Below are positions 12,310-23,989 of a DNA stretch of 64,000 bases, piece by piece. This DNA comes from Taxawa tesnikishii (nom. ined.) (taxonomy: Eukaryota > Ascomycota > Dothideomycetes > Dothideales), in assembly GCA_030247885.1 (NCBI GenBank), contig JAPDRO010000023.1, forward strand, positions 62,001 to 126,000, written 5' to 3'. Below the pieces are notes generated by a model. That model saw only the letters and a program-made list of their open reading frames with translations. It had not been told where the DNA came from and ran no database searches. A program made the position numbers and the translations under genes. Positions within the stretch are counted from its first letter, which is position 1; each line of letters opens with the position of its first letter.

Positions 12310-15102
12310 ATGAGCAAGACACAATGGGAAGACAAGATCGTCCCCGCCCAGCTCGCCTTTCTGGCCATCTACAACCCTTCTCTTGGTCCTACCGATGACA
12401 CATTCCGAGACCAGATCGTCTTCTACTATTCCCGCGCCGCCAAAGAAGCTCGCGTCCAGAGCAAAACCAAGCCGAGCGCCGTAGATCACGACGCTCTGAA
12501 GGAAGAGGAAGATGAGAAACTACGACAGATTGGCCTCGCCCAGGGCATGGTCGATTTCGCCAGGTAAAGAACACCATCAGGCTCTTGAGGCGCTCTTTGT
12601 TGAATGGCATCAAGGACCTTCTCCGATGGGCAAGCCGTAGATTCGGTCGAGACTGAGAAGTCGCGCATCGTCATCCACGAACTGGAAAAAGGATGGTGGA
12701 TTCTTGCTGTGGGTATCCGGCATTGCAGCATCAGCACCATATCTGACATCACATGCAGTCCGTTGATCTCACTCGCCTTCCCGCTGCCGCAACCAAAGGA
12801 CACATGGCTGCCGACGACGAGCACTTCGAGTACTCATCTCGCGAGGTGAGCCCTCCGGGCCTCCTCCTCCAACAGCTCATTACCGCAAACCGCACTTTCC
12901 TTCTCCATCACGGTGCATCCCTTAGTGATGTCTTCGTCAAGCTCAGCCGCGAGAAGTTCTGCAGCAGTCTGGACCGGTACTGGATGCGCTTCTGCCGCCA
13001 CTGGTACGTGCTCCTGCACGGCAACCCAGTTGTCGATGTCTTTGGCGGTCTGAAGCTCGCCTCTGGAGGGGAACTAGGATACGGCGTGGGAGAAGAAGAA
13101 TGGGGAAGCGGAGAGAGAGAGGTCTTGGAAGATTTGATATACCGCACGGAAGGACTGGTTGACCTCATCGTGTCGCGCTTTGGTGAAGCGGAATCTACTC
13201 CCTTAGACGAGGCGGCACCGATTGAAAAGCAACAGCTCGAAGAAGAAAGAGCTCGAGGTCTGCCATGGTTGGGGTGCGGTCATGAGCCTACAGCACCGGA
13301 TGGTGTGGTGTTTGGGGTATTGGAGCCATCACCCGTACTTCGTTGCGTGATGTCTCTACTTGGGTGCAGCAGATCTACACTCACGGCGAGCATGCGTACG
13401 GTGTTCGCGACAATCCCCATCGTCAGCACCGGAAACGACGCAGGCGCTATGCTCCGCAAGATTTTGCTGTGGAAGATGAAGAAGTCAAGAATCTTGCGCC
13501 ACCTCAAGAGCGCAGGGAGCAACGCCAGAGCTTCTCCAGATTGCTTCCCAAGGATCCACGCCCCCAGGTGCACGATAGGGTGGCATCACACGACCATGCA
13601 ACTGGGACCGCGAACGCTCAAATCGCGTCGCATCCCGGCGTTCCGCCTCCGATCGTGTCCGCAGCAGAAGACGCTCTCGCAAAAGCCACCTCTGCTGCCG
13701 ATGGGGAGGCTAAGGGCAGCCCGGAACAAGAGGGCGAGCCGAAATCAGCGTACGGAGTGTCTGACACATGGATGAAATACTTGACCTTCGGTCTGAGTAC
13801 CCTACGTACAGGGGCACCCCAGCCGTCCCAGAGACCGCAAGGTCCTCGTCGGACGTCAACATCAAGCTCACGAACGCTGAAGCCCACATCTACAATCGGC
13901 AGATCAAGTAGTGGGGAGACCTTGATCAAGCCCTCAGTGCTCCACGAGGAAGAAGCCGCTATGCAATACATCGAACCAGCTCCGGATGGGCATCAACTGC
14001 TGGCTCAGATCGCTCATCAGAGAAGGATAGAGTCACGCGGACATTTCCTGATCGGATATCGTGGCGACCTTGAAAGTGAGCCAACGGAGCAGGAACAGAC
14101 TGACGATTCAGTGGACGACGATGTCGGAGAACGAACGTTCCTACGCACGTTGCAGATCGAGCTCGTGCCTCGGCAACGCTCGTACGGTGACGACCTTGAT
14201 GAAGCTCTTGAGCGGCAACAGTCCAGGACCAGCCTCGATACCCCAGCGACAGATTCCAAGAGGAGGCGATTGCGGGTGCTGGTATACGTACAGCGGCCGT
14301 TCATCTACACCTTCCTGTTCCAGCCGGATACGCCATCCCTGTTCATCTCCTCGTTCTACCGGGGCCTACATCGCCACCTGTCTCCCTTGCATAAGCCGCT
14401 CCTCTCAAGCACATCTGTAGCCAAAGTTGCCCAGCGCATTGTGGACTCTCACACCCAGCCCCCGAACCGGATAGCATCAGCGTCCACAATCCACCGTACG
14501 AGCCGCCCAAAACATCTCCTCCAGTCTTCGACCTCGTCTATGACCCCCTGACTTTGACCGTTCACACCAGCATCCCTAACGTCCCCGAACCGGGCACTTC
14601 AGCCGCCGAAGGCATCGTGACAACAAGCAGCGGCAAAGACGGTCCGCCGCCGTGGACACGTATTGAAGCGTTGAACGTGCACAGTCAAATCTTGAGTACC
14701 TTGGGAAGCACCAAAGATGCACGCAGCGAGACAGAACGCACGTCCAAGACTACCCGCGGTTGGTGGGTCGTCTGGCTGCGCCTTCCTTCTTCTTCATCCT
14801 CAGCCAATGCCGATGCGGACGCAGACACGGAGGACAAGATGCAGCGGGATAGTGATAGGCAGGTGGAGGAGGGAGAGCGCCTTGAGGATTGTAGGCAAGC
14901 GTTCCTCATTCGGAAAGCGAGCGATTACGTCGCACCGAGAAGCATGAGCTTGGGAAGTAGGGTCAGCAGCGGTATGTTTGGACTCGGCAGCTCGCGCAGA
15001 GAGGACGATGCTGGTGGGCGGGGTGGCGCTGGAATTTTGGCCGGTGGCATCGGTATCGATGCGAGGCGGTACGTCGAGGGCTTGTTGAGTTTGAATAGGT
15101 AG
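12310..15102 (+). CDS. CCZ1: Vacuolar fusion protein Ccz1 (Mon1-Ccz1 Rab7 GEF subunit), two apparent frame breaks
   Basis: Ccz1 pairs with Mon1 to activate the Rab7 GTPase Ypt7 on late endosomes, vacuoles and autophagosomes. The first longin domain begins VPAQLAFLAIYNPSLGPTD and continues FRDQIVFYYSR, GWWILASVDLTRLP and FEYSSREVSPPGLL. Later conserved blocks are LRDVSTWVQQIYTHGEHAYG, RPFIYTFLFQPDTPSL and FDLVYDPLTLTVHTSIPNVPEP near the C-terminus. Introns are 12564-12614 and 12709-12758. The long third exon needs a frame change at the G4 run 13314-13317 (VFG to GIGAITRTSL) and at the C5 run 14459-14463 (HTQPP to EPDSISVHNPPYEPP). The exon sum is 2692 nt; two missing bases give 2694 nt (897 aa). 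ATG 12310 is preferred; the frame upstream has no other ATG. Confidence 0.85.
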
Positions 15103-15789
15103 AGTCAACGCTGAGTTGAGTTTGGCGTCTGCGTTCCAACAGACACGTTTCCCTGTTCAATGTTGCTCAGATGGAGCTGGACGTTAGCTAGACATTCTGG
15201 ATACACGTGACACACCGCGTGATATTCTCGGTCACCGGCAGAATGGGAGCTTTACGTCTCTGTACTCGACGCGTAAAGCAGTCAAAAGCGCAGTGCGTCC
15301 CCTCACAGGTTCTGCAAGAATATATAGACGATGACAATAGCTGACACACACCTGACATGTTGTGCTGCTCAAGATGTCAGCGTCCGGCGACGTTTCCAGG
15401 CAAGTGAAGTGACACGTCCGGTGCTACCTCGGTTTGTATGTTGAGGCAGAACGTGACGAATCTTGGCGAAGGATTCACGCTTGCAATAAGGTACGGCACT
15501 AAATTTCATGTAGGCGAGTAAGGCGCTCGGAGGGCTCTTTCCTTGCATGCCCGCACTTCCCGTGGACGGTAATGCAATCTACTATATCAAGCTTGATAAT
15601 ATCGGTACACAGCCATGTGGGGCGGCGGTCTGGGACGCCTGAAGACCCCCTCTTCCAATATGTAGGCCTATAGCCATAACAGGGGGCCGCTTTCCCTCCG
15701 ATGACCCCAAGAAGTCATGGCAGGCTCCTTTGTCTCTCAGCACTAAGCCGCGTGACACGATCCAGATTGTTCTCTAGAAAAGCAGCGCT
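15103..15789. other. Intergenic, CCZ1 3' flank and monooxygenase promoter
   Basis: About 690 nt without a supported gene. No clear repeat. A palindromic-looking TATCAAGCTTGATA lies near 15585-15598 and could be a regulator site, which is speculation. Confidence 0.4.
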
Positions 15790-17558
15790 ATGGAGTCATT
15801 TGACCTTGTAGTCGTGGGTGCAGGTATGATATTGCAGTTCTACTGCTCGCCAAACACCGAATTGACTCTTCAGGTTGGTATGGTCTGGCGGCCGCAAAGA
15901 TACACATCCAACTGCATCCCGACGACAACATTCTCGTCATCGAGTCCGCAGGCACCGTAGGCGGAGTGTGGGCCGAGCACCGCCTCTATCCTGGCCTCAA
16001 GTCCAACAACATGCTGGGCACGTATGAATACAGCGACTTCCCTATGGATCCGGAGACGTATGGAGTCAAGCCGGGCGAGCATATTCCAGGACATGTTCTC
16101 TATCGGTATCTCACGCACTATGCCGAACATTTCGGAGTGTACCGCCGTATACGCTTCGATACCAAGGTCACAGCGGCTGAGCGGGCGGAGAGCGGAGGAT
16201 GGATGTTGAAGGCGGAGACACAGGCGAATGCTGCTGCAACTCTGGAATCGTCACAGCTTTTCGCCAGAAAGCTGGTCGTTGCCACTGGCTTAACATCCGA
16301 ACCCTTCATCCCGCAGATACCTGGGATGGAATCATTCCGAGGATTGATCTTCCATTCAAAGCAGTTCCAGCAACATGCCGAAAGCCTGGCGAAGCTGCGC
16401 AAAGTTACCGTTCTAGGAGGATCGAAGTCAGCCTGGGATGTCGCCTACGCCTACGCAACCTCTGGCGCAACAGTACACATGGTCATTCGAGAGTCTGGAC
16501 AGGGGCCCGTATGGATGGCTCCGCCGTACGTCACGCCGCTCAAACGATGGTTGGAAAAGCTCGTCCACACCCGATTCCTTACGTGGTTCAGTCCGTGCAT
16601 CTGGGGCGACGAGGACGGTTACAGCTCGATGCGGTACTACTACCACCAAACATGGATCGGCCGCCAGCTCGTTGACATCTTCTGGAGCATTCTCTCGAAC
16701 GATATCTTCAGTCTTGTCGGATTTGATAGGCATCCCGAGATGAAGAAGCTCAAGCCATGGAGCAGCGCTTTCTGGACTGGCAGTGGTCTCGGGATCCTCA
16801 ACTATCCGACTGACTTCATGGAGCTGGTCCGTAACGGCACGATCCGCGTCCATATAGCTGATGTCAGCCGCCTGTCCGCTGACGCGGTCCATCTATCGTC
16901 CGGCGAGACACTGAAAGCGGATGCGGTTGTCTGCGCTACAGGCTGGAAAGCTCATCCGCCACTCAAGTTTCTTCCTGACAGGATAGATGCGCAGCTTGGC
17001 CTACCCTACTATGCATCACCAGACTCGCCCGAACAAGCTCAGGCTCAAAAGGCCGATGCTGAGATTATGGAGCGCTTTCCGCGCTTGCGAGACCAGCCGC
17101 ACGTCAAAGTGCGCGGTGGTGATGCCGGAACGACCGACAAGGCAAACCAGCCTTTCCGCCTGTACCGCTTCATGGCCCCGCCCAGCATGCTCAATACCCA
17201 CGACATCGCCTTCGCAGGCATGATTACCACAGTCACAACATCCGTTTGTGCCGAGGTACAGGGACTGTGGATATCCGCATATCTCGATGGCAAGCTGGAT
17301 CGGTTGCCGGTTTCTGAAGACGATGCTCGCCGGACAACTCTGCTTCACAGCCAGTTCGGCCGCTGGCGCTATCCTTGCGGCTATGGCGCTCGGTTTCCGG
17401 ATACTGTATTTGACGCTGTTCCGTATCTGGATATGCTGCTGAAGGATGTGGGTGTGAGGAATCACCGGAAGGCTGGGGCAACGGCGGAGATTTTCGAACC
17501 GTATGGGCCGGAGGATTACAAGGATATTGTGGCAGAGTGGAAGGAAAGCCACTGTTGA
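15790..17558 (+). CDS. FAD-dependent monooxygenase (FMO/Baeyer-Villiger-like)
   Basis: Flavoprotein of 572 aa in two exons (15790..15823 and 15874..17558). The tiny first exon and 50-nt intron join to give the FAD-binding Rossmann motif VVVGAGWYGLAAAK (residues about 7-20). GTVGGVWAEHRLYPG follows. The FMO fingerprint FRGLIFHSKQF at about residue 166 matches FxGxxxHxxxF. The NAD(P)H-binding motif is VTVLGGSKSAWDVAYAYA, and AVVCATGWKAH is the usual second flavin-site strand. This combination is typical of fungal N- or C-hydroxylating monooxygenases, often linked to specialised metabolism. No synthase gene lies nearby, so the substrate cannot be inferred. The frame is intact throughout. Confidence 0.88.
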
Positions 17559-17784
17559 TCTTACTCCTTGTGAACAGATCGATGTCTTGCAGTATCGTTG
17601 CTGCCCTACAACAGAAAATCATTCGAGCATGGGAGTCGTTGTTCGAGAGCTCAAGTTGCCGTCATTCCATACGGACAACGGCACGCAAGGGCAAACAAGA
17701 ACGGAAACGAGCCTTCTCGTTCATGGTAGCATTACTGTACAGGGTATCTAAAACAGCAAAGACGCAGCTCAAGTTTGAGTTCTT

Positions 17785-18566
17785 TCACCTTGCCCGCGTG
17801 TCCAGAGCCAATCTGTCAGGCGCTCGCATTTGAACAACGCCTTCCATCGTCTTCTGGAAGTTGACGAGCTGGTCCCGCGCAGAGGACATGAGATTCTGGT
17901 TCGTACGATCTTCGACCCGCACGCACGCTTCCAGAATGAATGCGCCGCTGACGTCCATTAGTTTAAGCCCCTTCAGAGGTGGCAAGGCAGTTGCAGGTTG
18001 AGTGGGTGGGTCAGTAAGGCGGAGGAGGCGGTGGATATGTATGATCAAGTCTTTGTGAATGAACCGGAAGCCTTCGGTTATGTACTCGGTGGCGTAGCTA
18101 GGGAAGGTAAGCACGTTGCTGAGAATCTGGCGTAGAACAGTAAGCTCACTCACGTGAAGACTGCAGGGTTCTGCAGCTGCTGCCACTTCTCTTCCACCAA
18201 CTTAGCTTCAGTGGCTCTTCTCACGATGAAAGCCTTAGTTTCAGGCTCCGGTACGTCGGCAGCTCGCAAGATCCAAGGCGCGGCGGCCTCGTCGTCTCCA
18301 GAGGCAGGCTTCACCGGTGATTCTTCGCCAAAATCGTCTTCATCAAGTTCCCGCTGAAGATGATGAACGAGCAAGGTAGGCGGCTTGATCTGCCTATTCG
18401 GAAACTTCTTGCTCTGCCGCTGTGCTTCTGGACTGCTCTTTTGACGGTACATGAGGTGCCTTTCGTACACGAGTTGCGGTTTCATTGCTGCGACGCCGGC
18501 GAGCACCTGCAGCACTTGCTCAAGGCGGGCGTTTGGCACTTGACCGTAGAGTAGAAGTTCATGCAT
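17785..18566 (-). CDS. MED18: Mediator complex subunit 18 (Srb5)
   Basis: Head-module subunit of Mediator, which binds Med20 and the Med8 C-terminus and helps recruit RNA polymerase II. Exons complement(join(17785..18097, 18154..18566)) give 241 aa. The start MHELLLYGQVPNARLEQVL matches the family N-terminus, followed by LAGVAAMKP and LVYERHL. The C-terminal part has YITEGFRFIHKDLIIHIHRLL and LMDVSGAFILEACVRVED, typical of the Med18 beta-barrel. The frame is open upstream of this ATG (to 18692), but the family start argues for 18566. The 56-nt intron has GTGAGT and CCCTAG ends. Confidence 0.88.
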
Positions 18567-18953
18567 GATGTTTGGAGCGGGTCGTGTTGGCGATGTACCG
18601 AGGCAATCTAAAGTCTTCTCTGCCGATGCAGGATGGATGCCATAGATGGTCCTTTCAAAACCGGATTGGATTGGCTGCAAACGCCAGGACAACCTGCCGC
18701 CACTTGTTGTGATATGTCGTGCTGGTATGCTTGTGTATGGTGTGGCTGATTGTCAGTCCGGAGTCGAGGCACAACAGGCCGGGGGATTGATGATGAAATG
18801 AACAACACAACACAGCACAACACAACACAAGACTCGTAGAAGTGAACAACGACAACCAATCGGTGACGATCCGGATAGAGAGCGGATTGTCAGTGATGGA
18901 GAGCGGATTGTCGGTGTTCCGGACTTGGTCGTCGCACCTGCCTGCTTTCTTTG

Positions 18954-19005
18954 CTTGGCTTGGCTTGGCTTGGCTTGGCTTGGCTTGGCTTGGCTTGGCT
19001 TGGCT
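18954..19005. repeat. Pentanucleotide microsatellite (CTTGG)n
   Basis: About ten near-perfect copies of CTTGG. The open frames crossing it (for example Lys-Pro-Ser-Gln-Ala repeats on the minus strand) are products of the repeat and are not called as genes. Confidence 0.95.
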
Positions 19006-19125
19006 GTGGAGCTGTCTGGTCTGTCTCCAAGAAGCTCGGACAAAAGCGTGTGGAGTCGTTCCTGATCTCTCACCTGATGGTACTCGAGTACGCCTGGGTA
19101 CTACCGAGTAGATACAATACTAGCT

Positions 19126-19201
19126 ACTAGGCACAAGGTACTAGGCACAAGGTACGAGGCACTAGCTACCAGGCACTAGCTACCAGGCACTAGCTACCAG
19201 C
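19126..19201. repeat. Tandem 14-nt repeat
   Basis: Units close to GGCACTAGCTACCA are repeated about three times, preceded by two copies of a related 14-nt unit, CTAGGCACAAGGTA. The block lies in the KGD4 5' flank. Confidence 0.85.
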
Positions 19202-19302
19202 TTCTGTGCTCTGTGTTCCGGGTGCTGCACTTGAAGAACAAAATATTCCATCTCGATCCGCCTCGCTCTCCCTCACAATCCGGTCATCGGCTCATCCGTC
19301 CG

Positions 19303-19342
19303 TCTCCATCTCCATCTCCATTTCCATCTCCATCTCCATCTG
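19303..19342. repeat. Hexanucleotide repeat (CCATCT)n
   Basis: Six to seven copies of CCATCT with one CCATTT variant, in the 5' leader region of KGD4. Confidence 0.85.
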
Positions 19343-19470
19343 CGAATCAACCAACACCGAGAGGGCGGGCTTCGCATTCCAGGCGACCGGCCACTACTCT
19401 GCGCACACCTCCCTCTCCCAACACCAATAGTAACCGCGTGCGCACACATCCGACGACGTCGGGGCCCGCA

Positions 19471-19902
19471 ATGAGGTTTACCAGAGTCCTCTTCCAGCAC
19501 CGGCAGCCCATGATCAAGTTCGTGGGCAGGCGGCACGCTCCACCAGCCAGTATGGTCTTTACAAAAACCGTATTGAAAAAGCGCGTACCACTGACACAGT
19601 CGCGCCCAACAGAGATCGATCACAGTCCCCACCCTCACCCAGCCTCCCCGACACACGAGTTGCCCGAGTCCTTCGCATCGTACAGACAGAAGGCGCAGCA
19701 GCACGGCCCTCTCACCCACAAGAAGCAGACGGCATACGGCGGGCTCATCGGCTCCCACTCTGGCGGCTCTCTCGGTCCGGTCGAGCCAGCCAAGGGCCAG
19801 TTTTTCGATCGCAGCGAGTTGCCAGCGCGCTTCCACCGGGCACCGCTTACGCAGGCTGAGATTGACGCGATTGAGTCGGGAGGCGCGAGCATGTTCGCCT
19901 AG
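19471..19902 (+). CDS. KGD4: Kgd4/YMR31-type subunit of mitochondrial 2-oxoglutarate dehydrogenase
   Basis: Small mitochondrial protein of 143 aa in one exon. Known family members tether the E3 subunit to the 2-oxoglutarate dehydrogenase core; older annotation calls them 37S ribosomal protein YMR-31. The sequence shows MIKFVGRRHAPP near the start, LPESFASYRQKAQQHGPL in the middle and PARFHRAPLTQAEIDAIESGGASMFA at the end, which is the family's C-terminal signature. The chosen ATG (19471) opens a basic leader, MRFTRVLFQHRQPM. The frame is also open upstream to 19213, but that part is built from the CCATCT repeat and lacks an ATG that would fit. Confidence 0.85.
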   Translation: MRFTRVLFQHRQPMIKFVGRRHAPPASMVFTKTVLKKRVPLTQSRPTEIDHSPHPHPASPTHELPESFASYRQKAQQHGPLTHKKQTAYGGLIGSHSGGSLGPVEPAKGQFFDRSELPARFHRAPLTQAEIDAIESGGASMFA

Positions 19903-20449
19903 GCTACGTACGACCCGGAGGTTGTGGGTGAGGATACCCGAGGTCGGTGTATGAGGACTGGAAAGGGCGTAAACCATGGCCTGGTGCGAAACGTTTACGA
20001 CAAAAGAGATATCACTACACCCACCCTGTATACTGAGAGTGAAATTGTACATATGCTCGGAAAACAAGGAACGCCATATTGACCGTCCTCTAAAGCCACC
20101 TTTCACCAAGACAAACCGAAGAGGAAGCACTGGGGGTGATATCATGGAGCTTGCTGTTTGACTGCGCCTCCTATGGCATTGTGCATGACCATGATATTGA
20201 CGGCTATTCCATAGGTCGTCCTTTCATCATGCTCTTCCGCGCATCTGATAGCAACAGAAGTGCCTGTGCATGCAACCTGCAGAATCTTGTTCGTCAAGCT
20301 TAGTATCATCTTGTTCACTGCGGTCCGTTTTACTGCATCGCACCCTTTGCCCTTCGTACCCTCTCCCTTCTTTCCATCTAGAACTATTCCTTGTTCCCAG
20401 CGGTCGTTTTTCAAAATCTGGACGGAATTGAATCTCAACCGTGCTCTTG
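19903..20449. other. Intergenic, no supported gene
   Basis: 3' flank of KGD4. Overlapping minus-strand open frames here look random or belong to the tail of the decayed F-box-like fragment to the right. Confidence 0.4.
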
Positions 20450-21265
20450 GACATGTTACAGCTCCAACTCGCACCCCAGCCAGGTGTACAGGTTGCCGTT
20501 GGCCGGGGTGGCACAAGATACGAGCCGTTGTTGGGCATCAGCGAGGATTTTGTCATAGCTGAGCATCGAAAGAAGTCACGCTGATGAAGAAGGATTGAGT
20601 GCAGCGCTTGATCTGTCCATTGCTGCACGGATCCCATACGAAGAAACTGTCGATCGGATCTTTCACCAAGCCTTGTGGAAACGGCTCGTTCTGAAGTGGG
20701 TGAATAATGACGTCCAGGTTGAGTTCGGCATGTAGGATCTTAAGATTTGGAAGATGCTTGATGGTGCTACCAAGAAGCGTTGATAGACATATGAGAACGT
20801 GTATCAGATACTGAAGCATGTCCGTCCGTTGGAAGACCTACCTGCAACGGTGATCTCATCGCTGCTGAGAGGGCGCATGGTAAGTTCAGCATGCTGGACT
20901 TGTCAGAGGACGTCCGAAAGGTCGATGGCTGGTGCCGGCCCTTCCAAGCGGAAACCATGGCATAGCATGGAAAGCAGACCGTCAGCTTGCTCTGCACGAC
21001 TTGCGCGTACTCTGCGGAATCTTGCTGTTCGAGAGCAACAGATCGAGGTGCGGAGAAAACATCAAGGGGACACCGTTGACACACCAGTGGCTCCAAGAAT
21101 CGGCCTGCTCCGCATACGAGAGATAGAAAAACGAAACTTGGTTGTCGCTAAGGCGGAGTGTGTAGACCTTGTTCCTCAAGTCTGAAGGCAGGCCCAGGAG
21201 GTGGAAATGGTTGGCTTGCTTCAGGGAGCCACGTCTGCAGCGGAGTACCAAGTTTATTGTGTCGA
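20450..21265 (-). pseudogene. Fragmented F-box-like / hypothetical protein
   Basis: Coding-like pieces lie on the minus strand in more than one frame and in a consistent order. The first has HFHLLGLPSDLRNKVYTLRLSD, close to the LPxELRNKIY start common in fungal F-box-like hypothetical proteins, and VNGVPLMFSPHLDLLL. Next comes EYAQVVQSKLTVCFPCYAM, then IKHLPNLKILHAELNLDVII and DSFFVWDPCSNGQIKRC, and finally ILADAQQRLVSC. No single frame with believable introns joins them, and no start ATG is clear. It may be a decaying gene, or a real multi-exon gene disturbed by base errors like those elsewhere in the window. I do not know its function. Confidence 0.4.
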
Positions 21266-23073
21266 GCAGGCTAAGGTTTGGGCAGGAAGGTCGATAACGA
21301 GGCAGATACGCAGGCAACTCCAGCGCCCCCGATGAGGTTATCTGCACCGAAGTAGCCACGGTTATAGCGGAGCACTGAGCTACAGATCTTCTAGTTAGCG
21401 AGAAGTCGTTTGAAGTAGTGAAACTAACGATCGAAAAGAACAGTGCGTCTACGCGGCTACAAATGTCCGTTTGTACTAAGATAAGTGAAGTTGTAATTTC
21501 CAATAACATAAGGTAGCTTTACCTTGTTTTGAGCATGTGATGACCACAAGTTCACATCTACACACGGGTAAGAAATGAAAGAGGATCCGTTCACGTCTGA
21601 AAAGAATAGAAACGGATGTCAGGAGAGAAAGCGTCCTTGAAAGTATCGGATCTCGGGACCAGAAAGATGCGATCAAGACGCGATGGACAAAGCAGAACTC
21701 TATCAACGTCAATTGCGCCACGACCCGAAAGTTTTGCCTTGTCCTTTCAGATGCTCGACTGTGAAACGCATCGCTTTTATGGTACACGTCTTGCAGCTTG
21801 TTCATCTCAATCGCTCTGCAGAATCGCCAGCTTATCAATTTCCGATCACCAACCCTTTGCACGTCTCACGTCCCTGCGCGTCTCTCTCTATCCCACTATG
21901 CGTTGGAATCCCTCTCCAAGCAGAGATCAACAAAGGCTCACGCATCAGCTGCGACTTGAGGTGTGTCAATGCGGAAGAAGGCAAAACCGGAACGTTTGCG
22001 AGGACGGTCTCGTGTCATAGTGTAGGGGTGTTAATGATTGCCTGACGGGTAGAAGAAGTCACGAGCTGGTTCGGCATACTTCGGTGTTGGCGGATATCTT
22101 GAAGCGGAACATGGTTGTTGCCCACTCGTGATGTGATTGACTGATGTTGTGATGGATAACAAAAGAGCGTAAGGGCGTGCGAGTTAGATGGCGGCGAAAA
22201 GAGGACTCGCAATGATAGGGGAACAGGCACTGCTTGACGATAGAGCTGCAGGTAGTCAAGTGAGGAAGAGAGACGACATTTTTGGGAGTTTGTCGACAAA
22301 ACAGCGTTGTCATGTGACTTTTGAAAGCGGTGAATCCCCTGCCTGGGCATGATGAGATAGAGTCATACCCACTCTGAGGCCGGAGCGGATTGACCGCTAA
22401 CTTCGGTTGACCACTCTTCTCACTTTTGACTTCTTGCTCTGCTACACCTATCTGCACCTGGCATTCTGTCCCATTCCGCCCGTCGTCTTCGCGTTCTCCG
22501 ACGAATTCGACCCAGCGGCCGCTCGCCAACGTCATTCCTGAACAGCGTGGCTCAAACACCGCTTAAGGCTAAGTTGTCCGGGAACAGGTTCTCCTCAAAA
22601 CCAAAAGGGAGTCTTCTCCAAGCACTTCGAACTTCAAATCAAAGCCCGGCCAGACTCGTGCATCATCCGCTTCAGCCTCTGATGGACTGATCCGAAAGAC
22701 GATGTAGCCAGAATAGCGATCAGATTCATCAAGGGTTCGCGGAAGAAGGGTTTGCCGTAACCGTGAGGTAAATAGTCATTATCATCGGCGAGCCTGAACG
22801 CGCGAGGGTGCCAAGATACTTGTAACTCGTCCAGAAGCCGGAAAACGCAGAGTCGAACAGATGGATCTTCATCGGCATGTGTTCCATCGCTCCCGCAGTT
22901 CGCCATGAGAGAAAATTACCAGTTAATCATCGCCATAGTTGGCGCAGCGTAACAACTCGAACGAGCGCGTATCATCCCCTTCTCTTATACCGGCCACTGC
23001 CATTCTTTTCCAGATCTCTGACTGTCCACTCGTATATAGTGCCCCTACGATGACAGAGTGGTCCGATCATTGC
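21266..23073. other. Gene-poor stretch
   Basis: Only unconvincing open frames. The best is a 90-codon minus-strand frame at 22634-22906 starting MANCGSDGTHADEDPSV, with no recognisable domain. It could be a small gene or a chance frame. No transposon terminal repeats or reverse-transcriptase or transposase motifs were seen. Confidence 0.4.
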
Positions 23074-23514
23074 TCAGCTTTTGTCCCTGAGTCCCTCCTT
23101 TCGCTTCTTTTTCTTCTCCTCATTCTCCAACACCAGCGCCGCTCCAGCAAGAGCAATGCCAATACTCGTAGCAGCAACTAGAGTTACGCCAGGTACATTG
23201 GGCCTGAACAGTCCTTGTTGTATGAGCTTCAGGGTACTGTAATACCGGTGCGTTCCATGTGCTACACAGGCGCTTCCGCTAGCAACAAGGATACCGGCTG
23301 CTATCTTTGTCCGCGAGTCCTCGAGATGGAGCAAAGTAGGAGAGATGGCCGCAAAAGCTTCAACTTTCTCAAGCGCTACGCCAAGTGCGATAAAACCGAG
23401 TCCTGTACGTGTCCAGGCTAGGAATGTACGCTCGCTGGCAAGCAGGTCGCGAGCTACTGAACCGGTGTTTTCGAGCGGCGCGGCATAGAAGTATGACCGC
23501 AAGCGGGAAAACAT
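23074..23514 (-). CDS. DUF202 membrane protein
   Basis: Single-exon protein of 146 aa. It carries the DUF202 signature ARDLLASERTFLAWTRTGL followed by three hydrophobic segments: GFIALGVALEKVEAFAAI, IAAGILVASGSACVAHG and GVTLVAATSIGIALAGAALVL. The C-terminus is a charged Lys/Glu tail. Homologues are small three-helix membrane proteins (bacterial YidH-like; in yeasts the domain also appears in Vtc proteins). No precise function is known for stand-alone fungal members. The start ATG at 23512-23514 gives MFSRLRSYFYAAPLENTG, the usual short lead before the domain. It is an intact gene inside an otherwise gene-poor stretch. Confidence 0.85.
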   Translation of the reverse strand: MFSRLRSYFYAAPLENTGSVARDLLASERTFLAWTRTGLGFIALGVALEKVEAFAAISPTLLHLEDSRTKIAAGILVASGSACVAHGTHRYYSTLKLIQQGLFRPNVPGVTLVAATSIGIALAGAALVLENEEKKKKRKEGLRDKS

Positions 23515-23989
23515 GTTTGCTTAGCACATATAGACTGGGCCAAGCAGAGGAGGAATGTGATCGATCGATACGGAGAGAGCGTTAGTAACAGATGACTAAG
23601 CACGGTGTGTTCTAATCGCTCTTTTTCCTCTGTTCCCGACTATGCTATTGTTATGGAGGTCCACCATGAAACAAAAGGTCTGCTCAGGCGCGTTGATCAG
23701 CCGCTTCGTTATACACGGTGTAGTTTCGATAGGAATGTGCCCTCTGGGGCGAGACTTGGTATACATGAGCATGGAGGAAGCCGCGGACTTGAAGCAGATG
23801 GACGCCTGGAAATCATCACCGCCTATCAGATAGTCTTGCGTCAGACTCGAGGATAGCGCCCTGGACAGCGAATGCCCTCCTTTTCCTGCTTTAGCTTCTA
23901 TTTGCCATGGGACCTCCGCCTTCCTGTGCATCATAATAAAAAATGCCTCCCATTATAATAAAGCTACAACAGCCAGGTCAGACGATGAA
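23515..23989. other. Intergenic between DUF202 gene and HET relic
   Basis: Short random-looking open frames on both strands; nothing recognised. Confidence 0.4.

Larger units (their letters stand above)
18567..19470. other. Repeat-rich divergent region MED18 / KGD4
   Basis: About 900 nt between divergent genes, unusually rich in tandem repeats: a CTTGG pentamer run, a 14-nt repeat and a CCATCT run, listed separately. Imperfect CACAA repeats also lie near 18800-18830, and a directly repeated GAGAGCGGATTGT occurs near 18880-18910. Both promoters are here. Confidence 0.6.

Noticed and set aside
12032-12398. Frames with Asn-Gly, Val-Ala or Leu-Pro repeats upstream of CCZ1
   Set aside because: Translations of the GTTGCC repeat in the shared promoter.
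13317-13370. An intron in CCZ1 opening GTATTG and closing GTGCAG
   Set aside because: It would remove the conserved ITRTSLRDVSTW block; a one-base run-length change explains the frame better.
18753-19111. Frames with Lys-Pro-Ser-Gln-Ala or Leu-Ala-Trp-Leu-Gly repeats
   Set aside because: They come from the CTTGG microsatellite; no start, signal or domain supports a protein.
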